A stretch of DNA of 64,000 bases from an uncultured bacterium. Its GTDB lineage: Bacteria > Planctomycetota > UBA1135 > GCA-002686595. Below the pieces are notes generated by a model. It was given only the letters and a program-made list of their open reading frames with translations. It ran no database searches and was not told the DNA's origin. This document shows positions 16,848 to 24,398 of the stretch, piece by piece (the first letter of the stretch is position 1; the number at the start of each line of letters is the position of its first letter). The position numbers were made by a program, and so were the translations under genes. The stretch lies in the NCBI GenBank assembly GCA_938083085.1, contig CALLKX010000037.1, positions 1-64,000 of the forward strand. The letters are read 5' to 3'.

Positions 16848-17834
16848 ATGCGCGTCGCGATCGATATTTCTCCCATCACCCGAGTCTTCCCCTCGGGCGT
16901 GACCCGCGTGGTTCGCGCGACCCTAGAGGCCCTCGAGGTTCGAGACGACATCAACGTGGTCCCGATCGCCCCGCCTGACCGAGGACGCCTCATCGCGTGG
17001 CGGCAGACCTCGCTCCCCAGGACGGTCGCGGCGGTCCGGGCCGACGTCCTCCACTCTTTCACCTCGGCCTTCACCCTGCGCTGCCCGGTCCCCGTCGTCC
17101 AGACGGTTCATGAGGCCCCGTGGCAGCACGGTGCCCGGGAGAACGCCGGGCCGGTCCACCGGCTCTGGGTCTCAGCCGGTAAGCGCTGGGCCGCGGCCAC
17201 CTGCGTGCCGTCCATCGGCGTCGCCGACGACCTTGGCGCTCACCCCAACCTGCGCGTTGTCTCCTGGGGCGTCAGCGACCGATTCACGTCCACGAGGGAC
17301 GAGACCGACGACCTCCTGCGGGAGGCCATCCCCGGGCTCCCTGAAGGTCCCTACGTCCTCTCACTCGGGAACCGACAGAAGAAGCGCCTCGACAGGATCT
17401 GCGCTGGCGCCAAGCTGGCCAAGCTCCCGGTGGTCGCCACCGGAAGGGTGACCCCCTTCGCGGAGGCCGTCCGCGCCCGCTTCAGCTCGCTGACCCTCCT
17501 CGGCGAGGTGAACGAGCGCTTCATCCCGGCCCTGGTACGGGCCTCCGGGTGCCTCGCCGTCCTCTCGAAGTCAGAGGGGTTCGCCCTGCCTGTTCTCGAG
17601 GCGATGCGGTCCGGCCGCCCGGTCGTGACCGCCGCGAGGACCGTGCAGGCCAAGACCGCCATGGGGACGGCGATCGAGGTGGATGCCCGGGACGCCGGGG
17701 CCGTGTCAAGGGGCCTGCTCATGGCGATTCACGCCAGCCCACAGCACCTGCTCATGACCCGCGCGGTGGCGGAGGACTTCACCTGGGAGCGAACGGCGGA
17801 CGACCTCGTCCGTCTCTGGAGATCGCTGGCGTGA
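16848..17834 (+). CDS. Glycosyltransferase family 4 protein
   Basis: A 328-residue GT-B glycosyltransferase. The N-terminal half starts MRVAIDISPITRVFPSGVTR with the glycine-containing donor-side loop, and the C-terminal half has YVLSLGNRQKKR, a lysine/arginine phosphate grip, and the E-x7-E motif in KSEGFALPVLEAM (nucleotide-sugar binding). It works in the cytoplasm on a lipid-linked or nucleotide-linked acceptor that cannot be named. It ends by GTGA overlap with a second GT4 gene, so the two probably add successive sugars. The ATG was chosen at the family-like MRVAIDIS; the frame is open upstream but overlaps the divergent lipoprotein. Confidence 0.87.
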   Translation: MRVAIDISPITRVFPSGVTRVVRATLEALEVRDDINVVPIAPPDRGRLIAWRQTSLPRTVAAVRADVLHSFTSAFTLRCPVPVVQTVHEAPWQHGARENAGPVHRLWVSAGKRWAAATCVPSIGVADDLGAHPNLRVVSWGVSDRFTSTRDETDDLLREAIPGLPEGPYVLSLGNRQKKRLDRICAGAKLAKLPVVATGRVTPFAEAVRARFSSLTLLGEVNERFIPALVRASGCLAVLSKSEGFALPVLEAMRSGRPVVTAARTVQAKTAMGTAIEVDARDAGAVSRGLLMAIHASPQHLLMTRAVAEDFTWERTADDLVRLWRSLA

Positions 17835-18931
17835 CGCGGGCTCCCCGGGTCCTCGTCTCGGGTGCCTGTCTCGGACAGCCCGCGGGAGGTGTCCGGCGAC
17901 ACAACGCCGAGCTCCTGCCCCGGCTCGAACGGCTCCTTCGCCAGGCGGGAGGAGGCCTGGCCGTGATGGAGGGCCGGACCCCTGTGGGCTGGGACCTCCC
18001 TCCCCACATCGCCAGGGTCCCGAGCGACGTGCCCTACCAACCCGCGCTCATGCGGGCGCTCAAGGAAAGCCGGGCGTTGCGGCGCTGCCTGGGGGACGCC
18101 GCCCGTTCGGGCGCCCCTTACGACCTCGTTCACACGGGGCACCTCCCGACTCCGACACGCCTACCCGTCCCGTACACCCTCACCGTCCACGACCTGCGCA
18201 GCCTCGACTTCCGCGGCGTCAGCCTCGCCCGCCGGGCCGTCGGGCGCAGGGCCTTGGGCAGCGCCATCGCCCGGGCGCGGCGCGTCCTCTGCGTGAGCGA
18301 CGCCGTCCGAGCACGCATCGTCGAGGAGTTCCCCTCCGCCGCCTCACGGCTGGACCTCATCGGCAACGGCGAGGACCACCTCAGCCTGTTGCCGCGGACG
18401 CCGAGTACCTCTCCGTTCATGCTCCACGTCGGGCACGTTGAGCCGCGGAAGAACCTCGCCCTGATCATCGAGGCCATGAGCCGCTACCCCGCGCTCCCGC
18501 GCCTCGTGCTGGCGGGCGCGAGCAAGGGCGACGCAGCCGCCCGGCTCCTGGCTGTCGCCGAGCACCGGGGGCTGGCGGGCAAGATCGAGATGCTCGGCCC
18601 GGTCGCCGATGAGGAGCTCGCCCGCCTCTACTCCACGGCCGCCTGCGCCGTGTTTCCCTCTGTCCTCGAGGGCTTCGGGATCGGGCCCGCCGAGGCGCTC
18701 CGCGCGGGTTGCCCCGTGGCGGCTTCCGCCATTCCTGCCCACCTCGAGGTCAGCGGCGACGGGGCCACATTCTTCTCACCGGCCGACCCGGATGACTTTG
18801 CTCGCGCGGTCATGGAGTGCGTCGCCGTCAGCGCCATCTCCCGCCCTCCCGGCAACGAACATCGCTGGGAGGACTGCGCAGGGCGCTGGTTCGAGGCCCT
18901 GATGAGAGCCTCGCTGGACGCGCCCGGGTGA
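17831..18931 (+). CDS. Glycosyltransferase family 4 protein
   Basis: A 366-residue GT4 enzyme beginning with GTG inside the stop codon of the preceding glycosyltransferase. Features include LVSGACLGQPAGGVRRHN near the start (donor loop), the acceptor-side TLTVHDLRSLDFRGVS that recalls mannosyltransferases of the WbaZ/RfaB type, FMLHVGHVEPRKNLALIIEA, and E-x7-E in LEGFGIGPAEALRAG. The last 30 residues are Arg-rich and may touch the membrane. It presumably extends the same glycan as its neighbour. The genes lie 44 kb from the Wzm/Wzt pair at the window end, so a shared pathway is only possible, not shown. Confidence 0.87.
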   Translation: MTRAPRVLVSGACLGQPAGGVRRHNAELLPRLERLLRQAGGGLAVMEGRTPVGWDLPPHIARVPSDVPYQPALMRALKESRALRRCLGDAARSGAPYDLVHTGHLPTPTRLPVPYTLTVHDLRSLDFRGVSLARRAVGRRALGSAIARARRVLCVSDAVRARIVEEFPSAASRLDLIGNGEDHLSLLPRTPSTSPFMLHVGHVEPRKNLALIIEAMSRYPALPRLVLAGASKGDAAARLLAVAEHRGLAGKIEMLGPVADEELARLYSTAACAVFPSVLEGFGIGPAEALRAGCPVAASAIPAHLEVSGDGATFFSPADPDDFARAVMECVAVSAISRPPGNEHRWEDCAGRWFEALMRASLDAPG

Positions 18932-18948
18932 TGGATCGAGTCCGGCGG

Positions 18949-18996
18949 GGGCCAGCCGTCGGGCCAACCGTCGGGCCAGCCGTCAGGTCAGCCTCC
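18949..18996. repeat. 12-bp tandem repeat, 3 clear copies plus one decayed
   Basis: The unit gggccagccgtc occurs head to tail at 18949, 18961 and 18973 with one change, then decays. It fills most of the 75-bp spacer between the glycosyltransferase and the convergent repeat-protein gene. Confidence 0.8.
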
Positions 18997-19006
18997 ACCC
19001 GCCCGC

Positions 19007-22000
19007 TCAGCGCTCCTCGAACTCGAGGACGAGGTTCTGGTTCCCCTGGGAGCCGAGCTCGAAGGTCAGGGACTTCGTGCGTTGACGCCCGGACCACGCG
19101 GAGGCCGTGTAGGTCCCCGGCTTGAGGCCGCTCACTGAGAACTCCTCGCCATCGTCGAGCGACACGTACTGCGTGCCACCCCGTTGTCCCTCACGCCGGA
19201 TGCTGAAGCCACGGGAGTCGGACTCCATGAAGCTCTCGGGGAGGACCGCCCTCCCGCTGCAGGGGACCGAGCGCTTCAGCCGCAGGGTCGCGTGGGGCGC
19301 GGGCCCATCAGGATCCAGGTTGACCTGAGCCCTCAGATCCTCGTACTCGGGATGAGAGGCCGACGCGCTCTGCTTGCCCTTGCGCTCCACCTGGATCGTG
19401 ATGAGCCCCTCTGAGTCCGTGCCCGACGGCTGATCACCGGCGACCACCGTGGCCTCGACCGCCATCGAGCGCGCACCGCGGAATCCGCCCCAACCGCCGC
19501 GGCTCCGTCCGCCGATACTCACCTCTGCGCCGACGACGGGCGATCCGGTGTCGGCGTCGAGGACCTCGATCACGACCTCGGCGAAGTTGAGCACGACCTC
19601 GATGCGGTTCTTGTCCTCGTCGACGTTGGGCTTCTTCCACTCGGAGAAGAGCTCCCGCTCCTCCACGGCGCCACCGGGGAGCTGGACGTCCCCAACGATC
19701 TCGATGTTGACCCAGTCGTTCGTGGAGAGGGGGTCCGTCCGGAACTCGCCGCTGCTGTTGGTCCGGAACTCCATCTCCTCGGGCTGCTCCTTGTTGCGCC
19801 GGTTCCCCGGCGTGACGGTGACCTTTGCGCCGGCCAGGCCCTCTCCATTGACCTCGACCCGTCCCGTGAAGATGGCGCGCGGCGCCTCGCCGTCGGGCTC
19901 GAGCTCGATCTCGGTCAGGTTGTCACTGCCTGACGTCACCTCGACCGGCTGCGTCAGGACGACCTCCGGCTCCTGCTGCTTGATGATGAACTCGAGCGGG
20001 TCGCTATCGAGGAAGCGCCGGGACAGGATCATCTCGTAGCTCCCAGCGGCCAGCCCGCTGAAGCGAAACTCCCCGGCCAGGTCGGTCAGGGTGGTCCGGG
20101 GCGAGGACATCATCATCGACATCATCATCGTCGAGTCGCCCCGCATCCCCTCACCGTTGCCGGAGGGGCGCCGCACGAGCGACACCATGTAGATCTCGAG
20201 GGGCGCCGCGCCGGCCCAGGTGACCAGCCCGTTGAGGGTGCAGGCGGGCGTCATCTCGAAGACGACCTGGTCGCTGTCCTTGGGCAGCAGCTGCCCCTCC
20301 GACCCGTAGGCCGGGTGCTCCACCGTCATGACCGGCTCGAGGGTCCACATGCCCATGGTCTGCTCGAGGGCCTTGTCGCCGGCGAGCGGGAGCGGGCCGA
20401 GGACCGCGCGCCCCTCGACGTCAGAGAACCGCGCCGCGAAGCCGCCGAGCAAGCGGTCGCTCTGGCCGGCGACCCGGACGTAGGCATTCTCGATCGGCAG
20501 CCCCGTCGCGGCGTCCATGACGATGGCCGTCACCGTGCGCGCCGGGCGGCAAGTGATCACGCACTCGGTCTCCTCCGACGCATGCTTGACCTTCGATTCC
20601 ACGGGGGCGTGGAGTTCGGACTCGACCCGGACGATCCAGTCGCCGAGCCCCAGGGCGTCGACGACGTACAGGCCGGGCTCTCGCTCCTTGACCAGGGGCG
20701 GCGGCGTCGTCGTGCGGATGTTGAGCATGGAGAGGGCCAGGGCGGGGATGGCCTCGCTCTTGCCTCCGTCTTGCTCCCGCATCTTGACGCTGGCGCCAGC
20801 GACGGGCTCCCCCTCGTCGTCCTCCACGCGGATCACGAGGCGGGCCGCGGCGCTCAGGACAATCTCGACCCCGGCGTTGCTGCTGCCGGCCTTCTTGGTC
20901 ACCCATGAATCCCGGCCTGAGCGGCGCGCTGAGGCGATCGGGGTCCCCATCTCGCTGAGCCCGATCACCGTGAAGGTGCCGTCTTCGGCGGTCACGTTGG
21001 CCGGCTGCAAGATTCCGACCGGCGCCAGCATGCTGGTGACGCCCGCGCACACCTCTGCGCCCGCGACGGGCTCACCGAGCTCATCGATCACTCGCCCGGT
21101 GACCTCACGTCCGACCTCCAGGTCGAGTTCACCCACGGACTGCTCTTCCTGGCTCATGGTGAAGGTGGAGATCACCGTGGCCACATAGCCCGGCTTGTCC
21201 ACGCCGCCACACACCGTCGCGAACGGGACCCCCTCGAGCCGGAACGTCCCGTCCTCGGCCGTGGTGGTGGTCGGGATGGGCAGGCGCTTCATGTTCGCCA
21301 TCAAGAAGTCCGGCAGCTGCACGCCCAGCGCGTCCTCATCCTGAGCGCCAGCGACCATGCACTTCTCGCGCAGGTCGAGGATCCCGGTGCCCTGAAGGGC
21401 GATCTCAGGGATCGGCGCGATCCGCACCCGCGCTCCAGGCACCGGCTCTCCGTCCTCATCGAAGACCGTGCCCGTCACCGTCCCGCAGCGCGGCAACACG
21501 AGGTCCCCGACGTCGGTGAGGCGACCAGGTTCGAGGCCGTGCTCCACGACTCGGAGCGTGGAGCGGCCCCCACCGCTGTCGATGGCGAAGGCATGCAGGC
21601 CGTTCGACATGGCCCCCTCGATGAGGAAGCGGCCTTCTGGATCCGTGAGAGCCTCGCCCGCGGACAAGTCCGTGTGGCCCATCGCGGTGAACTGCGGCTC
21701 CAGGAGCGCGCTGATATCACCCTCCAACAGCTCAACGCGGATAGCGACGACCGGCGTCCCGTCCTCCTCGACGATCCGGCCGGTCACGCCGGAGAGCAGC
21801 GCTGCCCAGGGGTGATCGATGACCGACGCCGAAGCCAGCTCGGCCTCCACCGCGTCCCGACGCCCGCGGTCCACGTTCTCGTTGGACGCGCTCGCCAGGG
21901 TCACCTCGGTCGGCGCCTCCGCCGGCGCCTCCCGGACGACCTCCCGGTTCACCTCGACCGAGGTCTCCGGCCGGGGGTCAGCGAGAAAGAGGTAGGCTGC

Positions 22001-22051
22001 AAGGGCGGCTGCGAGGGCCACCGTGGAGAGGAGCAGGATCCGGAGGGACAT
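19007..22051 (-). CDS. Giant carboxypeptidase-regulatory-like repeat protein
   Basis: A 1014-residue envelope protein. Residues 1-24 form a signal anchor (LRILLLSTVALAAALAAYLFL). The rest is a chain of at least seven transthyretin-like carboxypeptidase-regulatory units, recognisable by turns such as FDEDGEPVPGARVRI, IDELGEPVAGAEVCAG, EDDEGEPVAGASVKM, MDAATGLPIENAYVRV, VNGEGLAGAKVTV and LDADTGSPVVGAEVSIG. A Met-rich stretch (STMMMSMMMSSP, near residue 645) interrupts one unit. No catalytic motif is visible, so a structural or adhesive role is likely. It is monocistronic, convergent with the glycosyltransferases, and about 270 bp of non-coding DNA precedes it. Confidence 0.8.
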   Translation of the reverse strand: MSLRILLLSTVALAAALAAYLFLADPRPETSVEVNREVVREAPAEAPTEVTLASASNENVDRGRRDAVEAELASASVIDHPWAALLSGVTGRIVEEDGTPVVAIRVELLEGDISALLEPQFTAMGHTDLSAGEALTDPEGRFLIEGAMSNGLHAFAIDSGGGRSTLRVVEHGLEPGRLTDVGDLVLPRCGTVTGTVFDEDGEPVPGARVRIAPIPEIALQGTGILDLREKCMVAGAQDEDALGVQLPDFLMANMKRLPIPTTTTAEDGTFRLEGVPFATVCGGVDKPGYVATVISTFTMSQEEQSVGELDLEVGREVTGRVIDELGEPVAGAEVCAGVTSMLAPVGILQPANVTAEDGTFTVIGLSEMGTPIASARRSGRDSWVTKKAGSSNAGVEIVLSAAARLVIRVEDDEGEPVAGASVKMREQDGGKSEAIPALALSMLNIRTTTPPPLVKEREPGLYVVDALGLGDWIVRVESELHAPVESKVKHASEETECVITCRPARTVTAIVMDAATGLPIENAYVRVAGQSDRLLGGFAARFSDVEGRAVLGPLPLAGDKALEQTMGMWTLEPVMTVEHPAYGSEGQLLPKDSDQVVFEMTPACTLNGLVTWAGAAPLEIYMVSLVRRPSGNGEGMRGDSTMMMSMMMSSPRTTLTDLAGEFRFSGLAAGSYEMILSRRFLDSDPLEFIIKQQEPEVVLTQPVEVTSGSDNLTEIELEPDGEAPRAIFTGRVEVNGEGLAGAKVTVTPGNRRNKEQPEEMEFRTNSSGEFRTDPLSTNDWVNIEIVGDVQLPGGAVEERELFSEWKKPNVDEDKNRIEVVLNFAEVVIEVLDADTGSPVVGAEVSIGGRSRGGWGGFRGARSMAVEATVVAGDQPSGTDSEGLITIQVERKGKQSASASHPEYEDLRAQVNLDPDGPAPHATLRLKRSVPCSGRAVLPESFMESDSRGFSIRREGQRGGTQYVSLDDGEEFSVSGLKPGTYTASAWSGRQRTKSLTFELGSQGNQNLVLEFEER

Positions 22052-22319
22052 GTCTGAGCTGAGGGCAAGAACGGCGGCGCAGGGAGGGGCCGACGGCTAC
22101 GGCCTGTCCCGACACTATTGCACGGAACTTTGAAGAAGCAGGATCGCCCATGGAGGCCCTCGCGAGGTCCCCCCTCCCCTGATCTTCAAGGTAAATTTCC
22201 CGCTCGGTGCTTCCCCGCTTCATTCCTGGGGGGGGGGAAGACGATCCCCAAGGGGTGGAGTGGAGCAGAGCCCTCCGGAGCGTTCTCCCCACGGACCACC
22301 CCCCCCCCAGCGACCAAGC
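22052..22319. promoter_or_regulatory. Divergent spacer before porin and repeat protein
   Basis: This 268-bp spacer must drive both the giant repeat protein and the porin-like gene. It holds complementary homopolymer tracts (entered separately) and AT-richer stretches such as aaggtaaattt near 22188, a possible promoter core. No further gene is visible. Confidence 0.4.
22226..22310. repeat. Inverted homopolymer tracts CT-G10 and C10-AG
   Basis: CTGGGGGGGGGG (22226-22237) and CCCCCCCCCCAG (22299-22310) are perfect 12-bp complements with 61 bp between. The second tract ends 9 bp before the porin ATG, where a ribosome-binding site would lie. Such tracts are prone to slipped-strand length change and to sequencing error. 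Confidence 0.85.
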
Positions 22320-23348
22320 ATGATCCTTCTGCCCATCACGCTCACCCTCGCTGCCAGCCTCCCTCCCCAGGCGGGACCCGAGCAGGACCCGATCCTGCTC
22401 GCCCCGGCGACCGGCCCCTCCTGGTTGGAGGCGTGGAAGGAAAACCTCCGCTGGAAGCTCGATGTCAGCGCCCGCGGCATCTTCGATGACTCGGGCTACC
22501 AGAAGTCCCTCGGTTTCTTCGGCCTCGACCTCCACAAGGTCTTCACGAGTGGCAACCGCGACGTGGCGACGCTGCTGTTTCAACCGTACATGACGCGGGC
22601 CAACGACCTCGTGCCGACCCCCCCGGTCTTCGACGGACCGGACGACTGGGAGCTGATCTGGAGGATCGCGAACGTCAACTTCAAGCTCCAGCAAGAAGGC
22701 GCACTGAACCTCAGGATCGGGCACTTCGAGCTCCCCTACGGCCTCGAGCAGACCATCAACACCAACGGGACGCTTCGTGATTACACCCACGGGGGCAACT
22801 TCGGCCTGAAGGCCGATTGGGGAGCCACGGTCAACGGCGACCTCGACACCCTCGAGTACGAGTTCGCCTGGAGCCTGGGCTCGGGCAATGAGGTCCGCGA
22901 TGACGGCGGCAGTGGCGTCCTCAGCGGACGGCTCGGTACCCCGCGAGACGGCGCCGAGGTCTTCGGCGTGTCCTTCGTGGACGGAGAGTTCCAGACCCCT
23001 GGCGGGATTGTGCCCCGCACTCGCTTCGGGCTCGACGCCCAGGTCTACCGCGGGCCGATGGGCTTCTTCGCCGAGTTCTCCACGGGGGAAGACAACGACA
23101 CGGATGACATCACCCGAGCGCTTGGCGAGGTCAACTGGCGAAACTCCCAGGAGACGATCCTCACCTGGGTCCAGGTCGTCGCGACGGACAAGAACCGAAA
23201 CAGCGGACTCAACTCACTCATGGGCGTCCGATGGGAGCCGGCCATCGGATGGTCTCTGAGCACCCAGTACTTGCAGGTACTCGAGCCCCTTGAACAGGGT
23301 GGCGGGCACCCCGGATCTCTCACTCTCCAGCTTCGCTACCGCTTCTAG
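22320..23348 (+). CDS. Outer-membrane porin-like beta-barrel protein
   Basis: A 342-residue exported protein: signal peptide MILLPITLTLAASLPPQ, then alternating strands typical of phosphate-selective-porin/OprP-like barrels, e.g. LNLRIGHFELPYGLEQTIN, TLEYEFAWSLGSGNE, AQVYRGPMGFFAEFSTG, and a C-terminal strand ending in Phe (LTLQLRYRF), the usual barrel-assembly signal. It probably lets small solutes cross the outer membrane. It is followed after 10 bp by a secreted protein and then a hybrid kinase, all on the same strand. The ATG comes just after a C10 tract; an earlier in-frame ATG would read through that tract and give a proline-rich leader, so it was rejected. Confidence 0.78.
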   Translation: MILLPITLTLAASLPPQAGPEQDPILLAPATGPSWLEAWKENLRWKLDVSARGIFDDSGYQKSLGFFGLDLHKVFTSGNRDVATLLFQPYMTRANDLVPTPPVFDGPDDWELIWRIANVNFKLQQEGALNLRIGHFELPYGLEQTINTNGTLRDYTHGGNFGLKADWGATVNGDLDTLEYEFAWSLGSGNEVRDDGGSGVLSGRLGTPRDGAEVFGVSFVDGEFQTPGGIVPRTRFGLDAQVYRGPMGFFAEFSTGEDNDTDDITRALGEVNWRNSQETILTWVQVVATDKNRNSGLNSLMGVRWEPAIGWSLSTQYLQVLEPLEQGGGHPGSLTLQLRYRF

Positions 23349-23358
23349 GTCCACCGCA

Positions 23359-24384
23359 ATGACTCGTCTCCTCAGCCTCATCCTGCTCGCGGCGGCCCTC
23401 TGCAGCTCCGTTCACGCCCAGGCGTTCTGCGCGCTCCGCGATCCCAACCGGCAGATCTACAAGCTCTTCCCGAAGGCGACCAGCTATCGGTCCATCGTCC
23501 GGACGGTGGACAAGGACGCCCGTCTCCAGGTCGGCACGAGGCTCCCCTTCACGCTTCACTTCAACGAGCTGGGCCGTCACACCCTCTACATCCCCATGCG
23601 TGGCGATGAGATCCTCGGCCTCGTCCATGTCCGCAGCGAAGCAGGGCGGTGGGGCCTGGTAGAGGTCGCCTGGGGCCTCGACCTCGATCTCCGCGTGCTG
23701 AACTTCGAGTTTCAGCGCTGTCGTGACCGGCAGCGCAAGGCGCTCGAGGCTCCTGACGTCAGGACGAAGCTCGCTGGAGCTGGCTTCAGCAGCCTCAGGG
23801 CCATGCTCACCGAGCGCGGTGACGCGCTCGCCCCCGCGGGCCTCCCGGTCGACGCGGCGGCCGCTGACCTCGCGGTCACGCTGATCCGCAACGGGTTGAA
23901 GACGATCGCCGCGACAGAGGCCGCTTGGATGAAGGACCTGATCCAGCTCCGTGCCATGGCCCTCGCGAACAGGACCATGCCTGGGGCCCACGCTCTCGCT
24001 GAGATCTCGCCGCTCCATGACGGACCCTGCCTTGCCCTCCTCGCCGAGAGGGTCGGGGAGGCTGGTACGGGTATCCAGCGCCCCTCCTCGGTGGCATGGC
24101 AGGTCCTCGACAAGGAACGACGCCCGCTCGGAAGCGTCATCTCCACCGCGTGGAAGCAGGACAAGATGGTCGTTGAGCTGATCTGCGCTGTGGACCGTGA
24201 GGGGAAGATCCTGCAGCTCGAGACGCCTGGCCCGTGGCACCCCCCGGAGGTCCAACAGCTCTTCAAGCAGCAGGTCAACAAGTCCCGACCAGACTTCAAG
24301 GAGTGCTCCGGCCCGGTCGAACTGGCCACCCTCGAGTTGCTCACCACGCTCGAGAGCCACCGGCTCGCTGAGAGCGACACTTAG
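23359..24384 (+). CDS. Secreted protein of unknown function
   Basis: A 341-residue protein with a clear signal peptide (MTRLLSLILLAAALCSSVHAQA). The mature N-terminus, FCALRDPNRQIYKLFPKAT, and FTLHFNELGRHTLYIPMRG, VHVRSEAGRWGLVEVAWGLD, form a well-ordered domain that loosely recalls FMN-binding (NosR/RnfG-like) proteins, though I see no S/T-G-A-T flavinylation motif. The C-terminal half is helical and then repeats a similar strand pattern (SSVAWQVLDKERRPLGSVIS). It lies 10 bp after the porin gene and 14 bp before the hybrid kinase, so the three probably form one operon; a periplasmic ligand sensor for the kinase is a reasonable guess. Confidence 0.65.
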   Translation: MTRLLSLILLAAALCSSVHAQAFCALRDPNRQIYKLFPKATSYRSIVRTVDKDARLQVGTRLPFTLHFNELGRHTLYIPMRGDEILGLVHVRSEAGRWGLVEVAWGLDLDLRVLNFEFQRCRDRQRKALEAPDVRTKLAGAGFSSLRAMLTERGDALAPAGLPVDAAAADLAVTLIRNGLKTIAATEAAWMKDLIQLRAMALANRTMPGAHALAEISPLHDGPCLALLAERVGEAGTGIQRPSSVAWQVLDKERRPLGSVISTAWKQDKMVVELICAVDREGKILQLETPGPWHPPEVQQLFKQQVNKSRPDFKECSGPVELATLELLTTLESHRLAESDT

Positions 24385-24398
24385 AATAGGGGCACGGG

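Noticed and set aside
18949..18996. Tandem array considered as a CRISPR
   Set aside because: Units are contiguous with no spacers and only 12 bp long.
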